A DNA stretch of 64,000 nt. Source: Rapana venosa (lineage: Eukaryota; Mollusca; Gastropoda; Neogastropoda; Muricidae). Every line of letters starts with the position of its first letter. Positions within the stretch are counted from its first letter, which is position 1. Where the stretch lies: assembly GCA_028751875.1 (NCBI GenBank), contig CM054144.1:20978052-21042051 (forward strand). The letters are read 5' to 3'. The notes under the pieces are model-generated. The model did not search any database, was not told the origin of the DNA, and was given only the letters and a program-made list of their open reading frames with translations. The translations under genes and the position numbers were made by a program. Positions 1 through 13,040 of this stretch are shown piece after piece.

Positions 1-150
1 AGACAGACAAACATGCAAACTGTTCATTCAGTGTGTGCTTTTGGTCTCACAATCATTCCCAGGTGGGATGAGTGAGACAGAGTACACATTCTGCGTGACC
101 CTCAAGGTGGTAAGCTTGGGGGAACAGAAGGCAAAACAGCGGCAATAGTG
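1..150 (+). repeat. Fragment of a (CAA)n-tailed SINE-like repeat
   Basis: The stretch around ATTCCCAGGTGGGATGAGTG and the following GTGACC...AAGCTTGGGG segment is clearly homologous to the reverse complement of 23390-23470, which belongs to a 345-bp inserted element. The copy is cut by the window start and diverges after about position 150. Confidence 0.6.
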
Positions 151-2988
151 AATTGAGCTAGGCATCATGGTTTTTTCATGACTCTTGATGATGTGATGTG
201 TGTTTATTCTTTGTCTAGTCAATGGGGTTTTTTTATATTGATATTTGTATGATTGTCAAGTGGATTTTTTTCTTCATATTCATATGATTGTATGTCATGC
301 TTTTTTTCAATGGAAGGAAGTATACAGAATGTCGGCAATATTTGGGTGAGACAGAAGTCTTTCAAATAAAACCTTTGAGTTTATCATAGTGTTTATCTTT
401 TTTGGTAAAGTCATCAACGTAAACACGTGCACACGTTGGTTTTTTTGGTTGTTGTTCTATTTTTTGTGTTTATGGTTTGTTTGCTTTTTAATTTATGGAA
501 CTGTGCAATGTTTGCTGTTATCTGACTGAGATAGACTAAGACTCTTTGGGTATAATTATTGTATGCATTTCGAATATATGTGTATTATGCTTTTATGGGT
601 GTGTTTGTTAGAAGTGTTGCGCGCATGTGTACACAATCATGTAGACTCCCATGCCTGCAAGTAATGGTGTGTGTGTGTTGGGTGTGTGTGTGTTTAGGTG
701 GCTGAGTGAGTGAGTAGGTGTATGTATTGTGTGTTATGTACTGTCTCTCGTGTGCTGAAATACTGCTAATTGATGTATCTGTTCGGCTGTGTATTGTATT
801 CATTGAAATAATTATGCAATCTCTTGACCTACTAAGAACCCTGTTTAGAATAGTTTTGCTCTGGTTATGAATGGTCTCAACGTTTCCGATAAACAAAAAC
901 TTTAAATATGACAACTTTTTTTTATCACACTTTGCTCTGTGGTGTTTGTCTTTTCTTTCTTTTTTTGTTTTGAGATTTTTTTTCTCTTACACATTAACTT
1001 TATGCTTTGTAATAATATTTGTATCTCTTTCACTGTTTTCGCGTACGAGACTTGAACTTTTCCCTCCTTTGTTCGTAACTCACTGATAGTCCGTACAATG
1101 ATCATCTTTGAAAGCCTTACCTGATCACGTTCACACAAAGAAACAGTATCTCAGTTGATAGTACTGCACACACACACACACAAAAGAAGTAAGAGTCATA
1201 TTGAGAATATCAAATGGGACGCTGCAATAAAGAAACAGAAGGGGGAAAAGTCTATGCCATAGAGTATCACGGTGATTCTCCCCAATCTCCAATACCATTT
1301 CATCCTGTCAGACAGCCTTAATCAGGCATTGAAACTCCCGAAGTCAGAATGTGGCTACCTTAATAGTGGGCTAAAACGGTCGCATACGCAAAAATCTCAC
1401 CTTTAGTGAACCTCAGAGCTCTGGCCGTGGGAAAAAAGAAGAAAAAAAAACGGCATTGAAACGTAATGAGCTGGTTCACCTGTAAAGGTTGAGGTAGGCT
1501 GTATAGCTAGCTGGTGAGAATGGAAGGAAGCACACAATTGACGTCCAGCAAATGTTGGCAGAAACGTTCTGTTTGTTTGGGTTCTTTTTCATATATTAGT
1601 TTATTTTCTGTATCAGTTTATAGGTTGAACCACTTTGTATTGGTTTTTTTTCCCTTCCTGCATGTTCAAGTTTATCCTCTTTTATGCATGCTCACTTATA
1701 GCTATGTGATAAAACCTTTGATAAATTAATGGTGGTGTAAGAATAAAAATCCCCTATTTCCGTGGTAAATCTAGTCAACATCTGTTTATTGGTTTTATGT
1801 TGTTGGATTGGGTTGGGATTGTTTGGGTTTTTTTTAATGAAAAGGGCATATATATGTACTCAAAAGTGCAAAAGAAATTGTGAATTTTTGTTCAAGTTTT
1901 AAAGATTTTTTTTTTCACTTTCCCTTTTCAACTACATGACATCTTGAAAAACTGAGCATCTGTTTCAGTGCTATTTTGGATTTTTTTCCTTTTCTTTCCT
2001 TGTGAATTGTAATATTGTAAACACCTAGATCTTTAGTATTCATTCGATCAGGCATCATAAATTGTCTTCAGTAGCAGTAGAAGTAGTAGTAGAAATAGTA
2101 CAATAGTAGTGTTTCAAAGAAATGAAAGATACTGTACAAAACGCAATAGTGGTGATATTGGTGTCAGATTTCATTACCTTTTTATTTGTCCAATGTTTAA
2201 CGAAACTTGTAACAAATGTTTACCAAAATATTACGTTAAACATCCAAACACTTTGAAGTATGAACAACTCTTTTCTTCATCAAATAAGAAGACTCTGCTT
2301 AATGTCGCTAAAATGATTAGTACTATCAGAAATAACATGTAAACTCTGTTCCAAGAGTTTGATGTGTGTAACAAGGCAATTGTTGTTCTATAGTAATGGG
2401 TTCAAAGATCCAGTTACATGGTGCATGTACGATGTGCAATTATGATTTTGTTCATTGATATTGTGTAAAATCCTCCATATCCCTAAAGGGATGACAGGAA
2501 ATACAGAATTTGAATTTGTTTCTGTTGTCAGCCAAAGTGAAATTTTCAATGGTGGTGCATGATTGAGATAGCATTTCACCTGTGCATGCAATTGTTATTT
2601 TCAAGATGTTGACTATTTGATATGCTTATCAGTGTTTCACCACTTTGAGAGTTGTTGCAGACAAGTTTTGAACCAGATGCATTCAGAATATAAATACAAT
2701 ATCATTATAGATTATTTCAGAGGGGTTTTGGGTTTTTGTTGTTGTGTGTATTGTGAGTCCATTTGAGAATATTTTAGTCAAAGTTTAGTTAGTTTAGATA
2801 TTATTTTTCATTACCAGTTTGATGTACTTGCAGTGCATTAATGCGATGTGCTTGTAGGGCTATTGTCTTTTCAAGTGCAATACTTGCAAAGAAAGTCTCT
2901 GGAAAGCAGATTGTGATAACTGTACATATAATTATTCACATTTGTTTGCTTTTGTGTATTAAAGTCTGCAGAAGTCATTACCATTTAC

Positions 2989-3058
<70 letters not shown>

Positions 3059-3220
3059 TGGTTTCAGAAAAACAAATACAATATTTTCCCATATTATAAA
3101 GCTTACAGGCCTTAAGTATTTTCCACCTTTCTTTTTCAAATATCTGTCCTCGTATTTTCTATTAGCCCTTATCTATTGTTCTAGCTCTTTCCTTTGTTCA
3201 GACTTCACACACATATATAG

Positions 3221-3257
<37 letters not shown>

Positions 3258-3714
3258 TCCATATGAAGGTCTACTGACCGGAATCAGTAAAAAAGTACTG
3301 TTTCTTGATAGTTAAACCAATAAATGCTCATGCGTGTGTGCGTGCATCTGTGTGTGTGATATTGATATCGTTTTATTGTATTCATGAATGATTGCATAAG
3401 TGTAAATGATTTGAATGTAAGTGCTTTGATTTGTTCCGTTGCAAGATTCAGAGCTTTATAAATTCCATGCATTCTTCTTCTTCTTATTTTGCATTACATT
3501 ACATATCCTGTAATCTTGATGGTGGCACCATAGATGACTCAACAACCATCCAACATCCCTTAAGAAAAGGAGACTGTTGGAATGGCCATGTAACAAGATC
3601 CAATGGCCTCTGAAAACTTTCCTTCAAGAAACTTCTGAAGAAGAGGGATTCATACAGAACTAATGAAAGGAAGATCTAAACACTTTTCAGGGAATTTTCT
3701 TTAAAAAATAGTTT

Positions 3715-3850
3715 GCTTTCAAAATCAGATGTGCTGGGCCTGACTTGTCAGGTGCTTAACAGCAATGCAACGCAGTTTCACTCATATGACAGACATCAAC
3801 AGCTGCAGTGTGCTTATGAAGGAGAAACAAATGAAGGAGAAGAATAAAGA
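3715..3850 (+). repeat. Short interspersed repeat with (GAA)n-like tail
   Basis: The segment CAGATGTGCTGGGCCTGACTTGTCAGG... matches 16998-17150, which reads CAGATGCACTAGGCCTG and ends in a clear (GAA)n tract. A shared body with an A/G-rich 3' tail suggests a retroposed element. The type was not identified. Confidence 0.5.
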
Positions 3851-4019
3851 ATTTCTAATGAAATATTTGCAGTAATGTATCAGAGCATGCATGCATTAAA
3901 CAGAGCAACAATTCTGCAGTAATCCATTAAGACAGACTGAAGGATAATAACTTTGTAGTGTCTATTTGAAGGGACTAGGTAAATTGTTGATTTGAAGATA
4001 ATTTTTCAGTGGAAGATAA

Positions 4020-4132
4020 TTTTTCAGTGGTCTGAGCACTTGCTTTCCACAAGCTAAGGTTAAGCAAAATCGAGTGGGGTTACCAAGTGGATGGATGACC
4101 GTTTTCACTCCTTGGCTTCAGTACAGTCCCCC
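4020..4132 (+). mobile_element. SINE head fragment with 5S-rRNA-like segment (copy A)
   Basis: The fragment contains TCAGTGGTCTGAGCACTTGC followed by GGTTAAGCAAAATCGAG and CAAGTGGATGGATGACCG. The last two blocks match 5S rRNA in order and spacing. The copy stops at the 3' tail of the adjacent LINE. Confidence 0.65.
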
Positions 4133-4865
4133 AGTTCTTCTTCTTCTTCCTTTTTTGTCATGTTTCTCCCAGGGGAGGTTTGACATTGATGAGCCTTCTC
4201 CATCTTTCTCTGTTTTGAGCCTCCTCCTTATTTATGCCCCTTTCTCTAAGATTATCTGCAATACAGGCAGCCCAGGTTTTGCTAGGTCTTCCCTTTGGTC
4301 TCTTTCCATCCACTATGAAGTTCATTGCTCTTTTTATGATGTGGTGGTCTGCTTTCCATTGAACGCGCCCAAACCAGCGCAGTCTATTGGTACTAGCTAC
4401 AGACTTCAGATCATCAACTTTGCACATTCTCCATAGTTCTTCATTCGTGATCCTGTCTTCCCATTTGATCTTTGTCATGTAGCACAGCATTCGGTTTTCA
4501 CAGCTCTTCAACAAACGTTCGACGGTTTTTGTGAAAACCCACGTCTCCGAACAATACAGGAGAACAGGTCTGATGCAGGCCTTATATATCAGACAGCGTC
4601 TGCCCAGTGGGATTTTCTGATTTCCGAGCAGACTTGCCAATTCTTTCCATTTCTTCCAAGCACTCGCAATCCTGGTTCTGACAGCTAACTCAGATTTTGC
4701 TTCGCAGCTCATCATCTCTCCCAGGTAGCAGAAGTCGTCTACAAAATTTTCAGTTTCTGATGTAACTATTTCCCACTTTTGGTCAGAGGCATTACTCATA
4801 TTCATATAAAAACTGTTTTCCATGGCTGTGAGAAATCTTAACTGCTTCAATGGGAAAAAAGACAT
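4133..4865 (-). mobile_element. Non-LTR retrotransposon fragment (C-terminal part of reverse transcriptase)
   Basis: An open frame on the minus strand encodes FCYLGEMMSCEAKSEL, LIYKACIRPVLLYCSETW, NRLRWFGRVQWKADHH and KRPKGRPSKTWAACIADN. These are standard landmarks of the region after the RT catalytic core in endonuclease-type LINEs. The element is 5' truncated, since the RT active site is absent, and ends in a (GAA)n tail at 4133-4150. A nearly identical piece lies at 30769-31095, so the family was recently active. Confidence 0.85.
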
Positions 4866-5013
4866 TACCAAAGAAATGTGAACTTTTTAAAAAAGCCAAC
4901 AGATGAACACCATTTGAAATACAGTCAACACAAGTTTTTGTTTTAAAATAATTTTATTTATTTATTTTTTACCTTTTTTCTCGAGTTGGTTGCTGTATGT
5001 GTGTGTGTGTGTG

Positions 5014-5078
<65 letters not shown>

Positions 5079-5635
5079 CTGTGAACATGTGGTGTGTGTG
5101 TGTGTGTGACTGTGAACATGTGGTGTGTGTGTATGTGTGTGTGTGGATGGGGGAGAGTGTTAAACATGGTAAACTTTAACACGCAAAATGATCTCACAAA
5201 CTACTTTCTCTACTTCAAATGAGTTTGATAGGAAAATAAACACTGCTTTTCAACATACTAACATTGCAACAACCTCACAATGATTGTGGAAAAATTCTAA
5301 AAGGCAATTTCTGATTATTGGCAGGTAACTTCTCTTGAGAAATAACTATCTCCCACTGAGAACATTATTAAAGCAGCGAGAGTCTTCATAATAACAAAAG
5401 AAGTTACCATGCACATGACTCAATTAAAAAACAACGCGTATATAGCACTTTGAACATAATTTTTAAAAAGTGGAATAATAATGATGATGATGATGATAAC
5501 AACAACAGCAATAACAACAACAACCAATAAATATAAAGGAAGAACCTATAAGAAATAATGCTACACCTAAAGAGAAACCCGTAAGTCTCTACACAGCTAT
5601 CTTCATGGTAGGCAAAAACAGTCGCATGCGCCAAA

Positions 5636-6044
5636 TCTCGCCATTGTTTTATTTATTTATACCACATTAAGTCACGAGATTTCTCTGCATGAAATTCAGG
5701 CTGCTCTCCCCCGAAAGAGCGCGTCGCCACAGGAGCAGCGCCACCTTTTTTTTTTTCCTGTCTGCAACTGTATTTGTTTCACTATCAGAATGGATTTTTT
5801 CTAAGAATTTTGCCAGGGATAACTCTCTTGTTGCTGTGGGTTCTTTTATGGGCGCTGAATAATTTTGTATAACACCTCGGTTTATCGTCTCATCCGAAAG
5901 ACTAGTGCCCAGACCACCATTCATGGTTTAATGGATGGGGAAAAAGTTTCGGGCCCAAACGGGAATCGAACCACTGCACACCTCCGACCCGGACTTTTCG
6001 CTTTCTAGACAGGCGCGTTACCTCTAGACCACCGATCAACTGAA
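5636..6044 (-). mobile_element. tRNA-derived SINE, about 410 bp, apparently full length
   Basis: The minus strand begins GATCGGTGGTCTAGAGGTAA (box A region), has GTGGTTCGATTCCCG (box B), then a body with GATGAGACGATAAACCGAGG, and ends in ATAAATAAATAAAAC. A second, partial copy is at 58485-58620. The shared GAGACTATAAACCGAGG block with the 23057 family indicates related SINEs. Confidence 0.8.
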
Positions 6045-6378
6045 ATAATAAAATAATTTGGAGCTCTAGCCAAAGAGCAGAAGAAAGAAAGACCTGAAGA
6101 AAATGAACAAAGCTGGCAGAGTTCCTCTACACAAAACAGATAACCTGGGACACCGCTACACCGTTCCCTCTGCAATGTTAAGGATTATTTCTTCATCTCT
6201 GTAAACTATGAAGACTGAACATGGCAACTCTCTCTTAAACTTATTATGCCTGTTGTCTTTCAAATGTCAACACACACACACAACTATGCATGCAACAGTT
6301 TCTTGATATCATCACACACACAACACACACACACACACACACACACACTGTGTCTTGTGAGATAATTATAGGTATCAA

Positions 6379-6439
6379 TGTGCCTGACAGTATTGTAATT
6401 GCCCTTCATGGGATGATTAAAGTGTTTTTGACTTGACTT

Positions 6440-6440
<1 letters not shown>
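6379..6440 (+). repeat. LINE/SINE 3' tail fragment
   Basis: TGTGCCTGACAGTATTGTAA and ATGGGATGATTAAAGTGTTT recur at 19805-19869 with the same order and a TTGAC end followed by simple sequence. This is the behaviour of a retroelement 3' end. Confidence 0.5.
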
Positions 6441-6478
<38 letters not shown>

Positions 6479-7042
6479 GATATTATTTGAATGTTTACTT
6501 CGTGGGCCAGCCATCATTGATTGTATTGCAGAATGTGGTGCTGTTGCGTATGGCATGGGAATTAAAGAGCAAAACAGAGACGGAAAGACAAAGGTTTGCT
6601 GCTTCTGATTTGCAATTAAAAGCCAAAAGAGACAAAGCAGCTAATAAGCCTTCAGCAGTGCTGGCGATCCACTTTCCATGTTGTATAATCACAAGAACTC
6701 CGGCCATTCAAATAAGCACATGGGGGGGGGCAAAGGAGAGAGAGAGAGAGAGAAGAGAGAGAAGAGAATTTTTTTCTTTGGTTTTTGAGTTGTGGGTTGG
6801 TTGGCAGGAGGGGGTGTGGGGATGGGGGGGCTTTTTAACAACAATGTTTCATTCAGATATTCTTTCCTTTCCTTCATTCATTTTCTCATCTACATGTCGG
6901 TGCTGGTGATCCACTTTCCATGTTGTATAATCACAACTGTTACCAGTCACTGTCTTTCCAACAACAACAACAACAAAGCATTTCTGACAAGATATCAGCA
7001 AAACAGATCACACACCAACAAACAACTGCATTCATCATTTAA

Positions 7043-7282
7043 CCCTTTCGTGGCAAGTCAATTTATCATGACATCATTTTGGCTTCTGGACTGGATGGTA
7101 TAGATAGATCTATGACAGCTGAGCATTTTCCATGTGATGTGTAAGAACTCTGGCCTTTCCTGTCTTCCAAAATTATCAGTTAATAGACTAGACAACAACA
7201 AAAACAAGACTTGGATGGTCGTCAGACAACAAGGGAGTTCAACTCTGTTGGTGCATCAATGCGACTTTTGGCAGTGAAAGGG
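7043..7282. mobile_element. Candidate piggyBac-type MITE, 240 bp
   Basis: The left end is TTAA followed by CCCTTTCGTGGCAAGTC. The right end, read on the other strand, is TCAA (a mutated TTAA) followed by CCCTTTCACTGCCAAAAGTC. CCC-starting termini and TTAA duplications are the piggyBac signature. There is no coding content. Confidence 0.5.
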
Positions 7283-8180
7283 TTGATCTATATTTTAAAA
7301 AATTAAGATGAACAAAAACCACAAGAACCAACAAAAAATTAGAAGAAACAAACCACAGCAGCTTCTGACTACTAAAAATGTCAAAAACAAGTCTAGCCAT
7401 TATCAAATCTGTCACAAAGTTTGTGAAAATCATGGTCACAGCAATACAATCTTACAGCATCCTGCTGATTTTCCTTTGTCAGCTTCTAGGAACAGATCAT
7501 GGAACACAAACACACAAATTTATGTGTTGTGAGGTTCTATTGTTGTGATCACAGTTTACATACTGATCAAGAAAATAACTGTCAGTAATGTACACATGCT
7601 CAAAATTTACCATAACAGATTTAAAACAAAAAAGAATAATCATAACCATCTATACTGTACACCTGAGCAATTCTTGCATATAACTGACACTTTTGGGGGG
7701 GGGTTGGGGGGGTTGCTTTGAAGAACACGGTCCATGAAAATTACTAATCATCAAGTCCACGATATGGAGGACAGATTTTAACACAGTGTTTCTGATCAGA
7801 AAATAAAGGGTTCTAATATGAGATCACAGATACATACAGACTGGGTTTTTTTCTTTCTTCTTCCACCAAGCCAAGCAATGAGGGTAGAGAATAAGGGGAG
7901 GAGGTTAGAAGTGCAGTGAGAACAGGCAAATGGTTAGAGCATCCTAATGTTTGGGAGGGTGGAGGGATGCAATGTTGTGAGCTGGCTGGTTAAAGGGATT
8001 ATCCCCATCAACTCCAATCCCCTTCAAGTCTCTCAGATGATACCATACACAAAAGTACTGCATGGGAATGCACTTCTCTCTTGTGTACCTGTTAAAAACC
8101 CAAACAAAGAACAGGCCAGTTATCATATTAGAACCCCCAGGCACCCAAAGTTATAGGCTTGGTGGGGAAAATATGTAATT

Positions 8181-8538
8181 GGTGATAGGCGCACCTCAGG
8201 CATCCAATCTGTATGCCCTATCTATACAAAGCACTGAGTGCTAGGGTAGAACAGACCAGCTATGATCAGAGGTATTGGTGATAGGCACACCTCAGGCATG
8301 CAATCTGTATGCCCTATCTATACAAAGCACTGAGTGCTAGGGTAGAACAGACCAGCTATGATCAGAGGTATTGGTGATAGGCGCACCTCAGGCATGCAAT
8401 CTGTATGCCCTATCTATACAAAGCACTGAGTGCTAGGGTAGAACAGACCAGCTATGATCAGAGGTATTGGTGATAGGCGCACCTCAGGCATGCAATCTGT
8501 ATGCCCTATCTATACAAAGCACTCAGTGCTAGGGAGGC
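8181..8538 (+). repeat. 96-bp tandem repeat, about 3.7 copies
   Basis: GGTGATAGGCGCACCTCAGG starts at 8181, 8277, 8373 and 8469, an exact 96-bp period. The units are almost identical, with single-base differences such as GCGCACC/GCACACC. The array ends 400 bp downstream of the WBP4 stop codon. Confidence 0.9.
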
Positions 8539-8939
8539 ACATCTTCACTTAACAGAAGAAGGAGGTAAAAGATTCCCTGGGATGCATGAACTTCAGAAGA
8601 CACAACATCATGGGGCTGAGCATGTAGCGTGAATTCCTGTAGGCAACGGTTGGGTGATTTAGATTATAAACCGTCCTAACCACACTGGTATTAAAACTGC
8701 AGTTTCACTGAGGTCATGTGGGGCTAGGCTAGTTGTCCTAAACACAGCAGCCAAAACTCCACACAAAGTAATCTGTCAAAACACAGAAAGCAGCACAGTC
8801 CTTCTCGAAACCCCCCAAAATTATTACCAACTGGCAGGTTTCCTATTATCGCAGAAAAGATAAGATTTTGCTCTTCATTCGTTAATCTGAACATATCATC
8901 ATCCTAGTGGACCACACACACACTCTTGCTCACATCCTT

Positions 8940-11705
8940 CTAATCATCATCGTCTCTTTGGCGAACGTTCCTCGCACTGGAAGCCACTTTTCTCTTCTTG
9001 AAACCCACACTGGCCCCTGAAAACGGCCCCAGACTGCTGACCGTCTTTTCTTTAAATCTGTCTTTCTTTACTGGCACAGGCACAGGCTCAGGCTCAGGTA
9101 TGCTTTGAGGGGCACTGTCAGGGATGGAGTCAGGAAGAGGGATGTCGTCAGGCAGAGGGATGTCATCAGGGAGAGGGATCTCTCCTGGAAGAGGGATGTC
9201 TTCTAAGGCAGGGGGCTCTGCTGGAGGCTCTGGCTCTGGCTCTGGCTCTGGTTCCGGATCAGGATCTGGGTCAGGTGCTCTGAAACAGTTTGTTGTTGTT
9301 GTTTGTGTAAGTTCACAGAATGTCAGCTGTGCTTGATAGATTTTTTTCCTTTCCCATTTCAAGTTTTTACTTATTTTGTATTTTTCTTTACAATGAACGT
9401 ACACAAACTCAAACACATACACACATACCACTCACTTACTCTCACATTCATTCATTGATTCATTCATTCATTCTCTCTCTCTTTCTCTCACATACAAACA
9501 CATAGTGAACTAAACGAGAGAGGAGACAGACACACACACAGACAAGACAGAGCGAGAGAGAAAGAGAGAGATATATACACACACACAAAGACAGACAGAC
9601 AGAAAAAAGACAGGTACAGTAGAAAGATCACAGCAATAATAATAAAAACAATGCTGCCATCATCATGCATGCCAGCAAACAAACAATTCAAACTGCTAAT
9701 TCCACATAATTTCAAAAGTATCTACTTAAACAAAAAAAATCTACATACTACACATACCACACAATTTTTCTTTTCTTTTTAAAAAAAACCAAACCTATCC
9801 TACATTAAGGGAGAGAACCCCTCTTTCCCAGTACATGCACACTGTGCACATTTGTATACTTCTTAACCCAGCAGTGGGTGATACAGAGGAAAGGGTTAGT
9901 AGATGGTTGGTTACCCTGAAGTGGGTTACCTGTAGGGGAAAGGTTAATTAAAGCCCCTGTGTTCCTGGAAAATGGGATAGCCTGGTGGTTAGAGTGATCC
10001 ATACATGATCCTTCGGATGAGACTATAAACCGAGGCCCCGTGTTCGAACGCATGCAGAACATCTTGCGCACACGTTAAATCCTGTTCCGCTTTTCAGAAG
10101 AGTAGGCCATTGTGTGCCGGTGGAAACAGATGACAAAATTTACAAAACCGCATACACACCGGGACTGGATGTAAAAAAGCACATGAGTGCTTATTCCATT
10201 ATCCTTGATATAAAGAATAAATAAAATAAAATAAATAAATAAATAAAAAATCTGCTGACCCGGGTTCGAATCTTGTTTGAGAGGATTTTTCCTCTGGAGT
10301 AAACATCAGTGCCCACTCCACTCTCCCCACAAAAGTCCTTCAGATGACATTATAAACCGAGGTCCCATGTACGAACGCACGCAGAACATCTTGTGCACAT
10401 GTTAAAACCCGTTCTGGTTTTCGGAAGAGTAGGCCATTGTGTGCTGGTGGGAACGGATGACAAAATTGACAAAACTGCATACACACGGAGACTGGATGTA
10501 AAAAAAAGCACACGAGAGCTTATTCCACTATCCTTGAAATAAAAGAATAAATAAATAAATAAAAAGCACGGCTTACGGCTCTTGGCGGATGGTTTCCCAG
10601 GCCCCATAGGCAGCGCCCCTGGACCCCACCGGGTCCACACGGAATATCTTTTTAGGGGGCTCTTCAGGCACCGTCACCTCTTCCTCCTCCTCCTCCTTCT
10701 TCTTCGTGTCTGCTGCCTCCGCCTCTGCTGCCTAGTCACATGTGAAGAAGAAGCACTGAGAAAGTGCTGCATTGAAATCAGTAAAGCTGTAGTTGGTTGG
10801 TTAGCTGATCATTTATTTATTTATCTATATATCTTGCGTATTTATCTATTCTTTCATTTATTTATATACATACTTATTTTATTCATTCATTTACTTATAC
10901 TTTTTGCTTATTCGATGTATACCATCTGGAAATAAAAAAATTGACTTTGACTATGTCATATTCATCTATGTACTTAGTAATACATTTATTCATTCATTTA
11001 CTTATAAACATACTTATTTTCTTCATTCATTTACTTATATTTTTTTGCTTATTCGATGTACCATCTGTAAATAAAAATTTGACTTTGTCATATTCATCTA
11101 TATATTTAGTAATATATTTATTCATTCATTTAGTTATGGTTGGTTTTATCTATTTAGTTATTCATCTGTTGTTTTCCAGAAGAAAAATAAAAAAAACAAT
11201 AACACAGCCAACACTTGTGCTACACAGAGATAATGTCACTGACAAATCCTAACCAAGAACCAGTCACTTCCCACTCTCAGAATTGTGTTGTGTTGTTGAA
11301 TTGTTAAAGTTGAAAGAGAAAACAAAATATACCCCAACATGCAGCACTCAAATCAATGCAGATTATGCCATCTAGGACACCCTCCTTGATTAGGCACCAC
11401 CAATTTTTACTGTTTTGACACGAGCAATCTTGTTTTTACATTCAAGTTTTGTAGTCAAGCAAAGCTTCAATAGAATGATTTCACAATGTCACATTGCCAA
11501 ATCTACAAATATTACGTTGCTAATAATCCCGTTAAAAAAATTCCAACAACCTAAAATGTTGCTTCAAGCTTTGTTTTTATTACCTACAGTCTTCCATATC
11601 TTGTTAGCAATCAAGAGCTTTATTTTGTTTTCTTTTTACCAAAAAAACGTTATATGCCCATTCTTTCAATCATGCTGGCAACTGAGAGAACACAAACATT
11701 CCCAT

Positions 11706-11742
<37 letters not shown>

Positions 11743-12965
11743 ACACACACACAATACACCTACCCTCTTCATTCGCCACCTTCCTCCCCCAAACTTTATT
11801 CCTTACAAGGTATCAACTCAACTCAACTGTTTCCACTGCCACTGTTGTCAGTATGAGCTCCACACAACGCCACCAGGGTTTGCCTATACAAAGTATGGCT
11901 GTTGTTTCTCCCCCTTCCATTACACCCACATCTATATATTCACTGAAGTAAAGGAAAAGGTTTTCCCATAACCTAGCTTCTCCAGGCGCCAGCATATTGA
12001 GGGTGACACCCATCTCCTCTCCTTCGCTGCTTTACCTTCCCTGACCCTAAAGAGGGCAGTACCCATTTACAGCTGGGTGAACTGGGAGACTGCACTGAAG
12101 CCAAGGCACGCAAACACTCACCCATCCGCTTCTTAAATCATCTCAATGCTGCTTCACCTTAGCTGGAGGAAATCAAGTGCTTTGACCTCTGAGCCATTTT
12201 GTATTCACCAAATCAACTCTGTGCAAAAACGTTCAGCAACAGCTAACCTCTTTAGTGTTGTCTGTGCTCTGTTCCTCCAGGCCTTCTTGTTCTGCCAGAG
12301 ACACAAAGTCCTCGGGGGGCTCCCACACACTCTCTGCACACAACACACTGACAAGGTACAGCTCTGGTGACCACGTCTCTCTTTACTTCAGCATTAGCTA
12401 CTGGCTGCTTTTCAATTATTGTATGTGCTATGAATCATTTTGTGTCCGTTTTTGTTGTTGTTGTTCAAAATGTCAAGTAGTATTTTGACTTCTGCATGAA
12501 TATGTTTACAACTTATCCTGTTGACACAGTATAGTATAAAAATGGAGGGGGGGGTTAGAGAATATGCAGTTTACTAAAATGGCAATGAAAGTGCATTATG
12601 CACCTTAGAAAACTGACGTAATGGACAGTTTATTATACAGGCAGTGAAAGTGTACTATGTAACTCATAACACTGACATGACAGGATTTCTTTATGTCTAC
12701 AAAATTCAGATGTTTTAGAGATGAAGTTTAAAATGCTAGTAGCGGCTCACTCTCCTAGTATAATTTCTTAAGATTTTGTTGTTGCTGTTGTTGTCTGTCT
12801 GTTAGCTTGCTTCCTTACTTGTTTGTGCCTTACAATAAGCTGCCAATCACCTAAGATTGATACACACATGCATGCACATGCACACACTCATGCACACACG
12901 CATTCACTCACTCAGATACACACACACACACTCACTCATGACTCATACCACTAGCAGTGATGTTC

Positions 12966-13040
<75 letters not shown>

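Larger units (their letters stand above)
1..8939. other. Gene-free flank downstream of WBP4
   Basis: No conserved coding exon seen. Besides the elements listed separately it has AT-rich sequence, (GA)n at 2995-3056, (TA)n at 3213-3255, a (GT)n block at about 4998-5153, and (CA)n at 6318-6349 and 6441-6476. A poly(A) signal for WBP4 could not be identified. Confidence 0.6.

Noticed and set aside
4158..4871. 237-codon open frame on the minus strand as a host gene
   Set aside because: It is the C-terminal part of a LINE reverse transcriptase, lacks the catalytic motif and has a near-identical truncated copy at 30.8 kb.
4958..5197. Open frames made of Thr-His, Cys-Val or Leu-Ser dipeptides (also at 12857, 17579, 26612, 27707, 30028, 33103, 62980, 63197)
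   Set aside because: They are translations of (CA)n, (GT)n and (TC)n microsatellites, open in several frames at once, with no splice or domain support.
5960..6044. tRNA gene suggested by box A and box B
   Set aside because: The two boxes are followed by a SINE body and tail, and I could not fold a proper acceptor stem; same for 23057, 45781 and 56335.
8181..8538. CRISPR-like array
   Set aside because: Units are contiguous tandem repeats without unique spacers, and the genome is eukaryotic.
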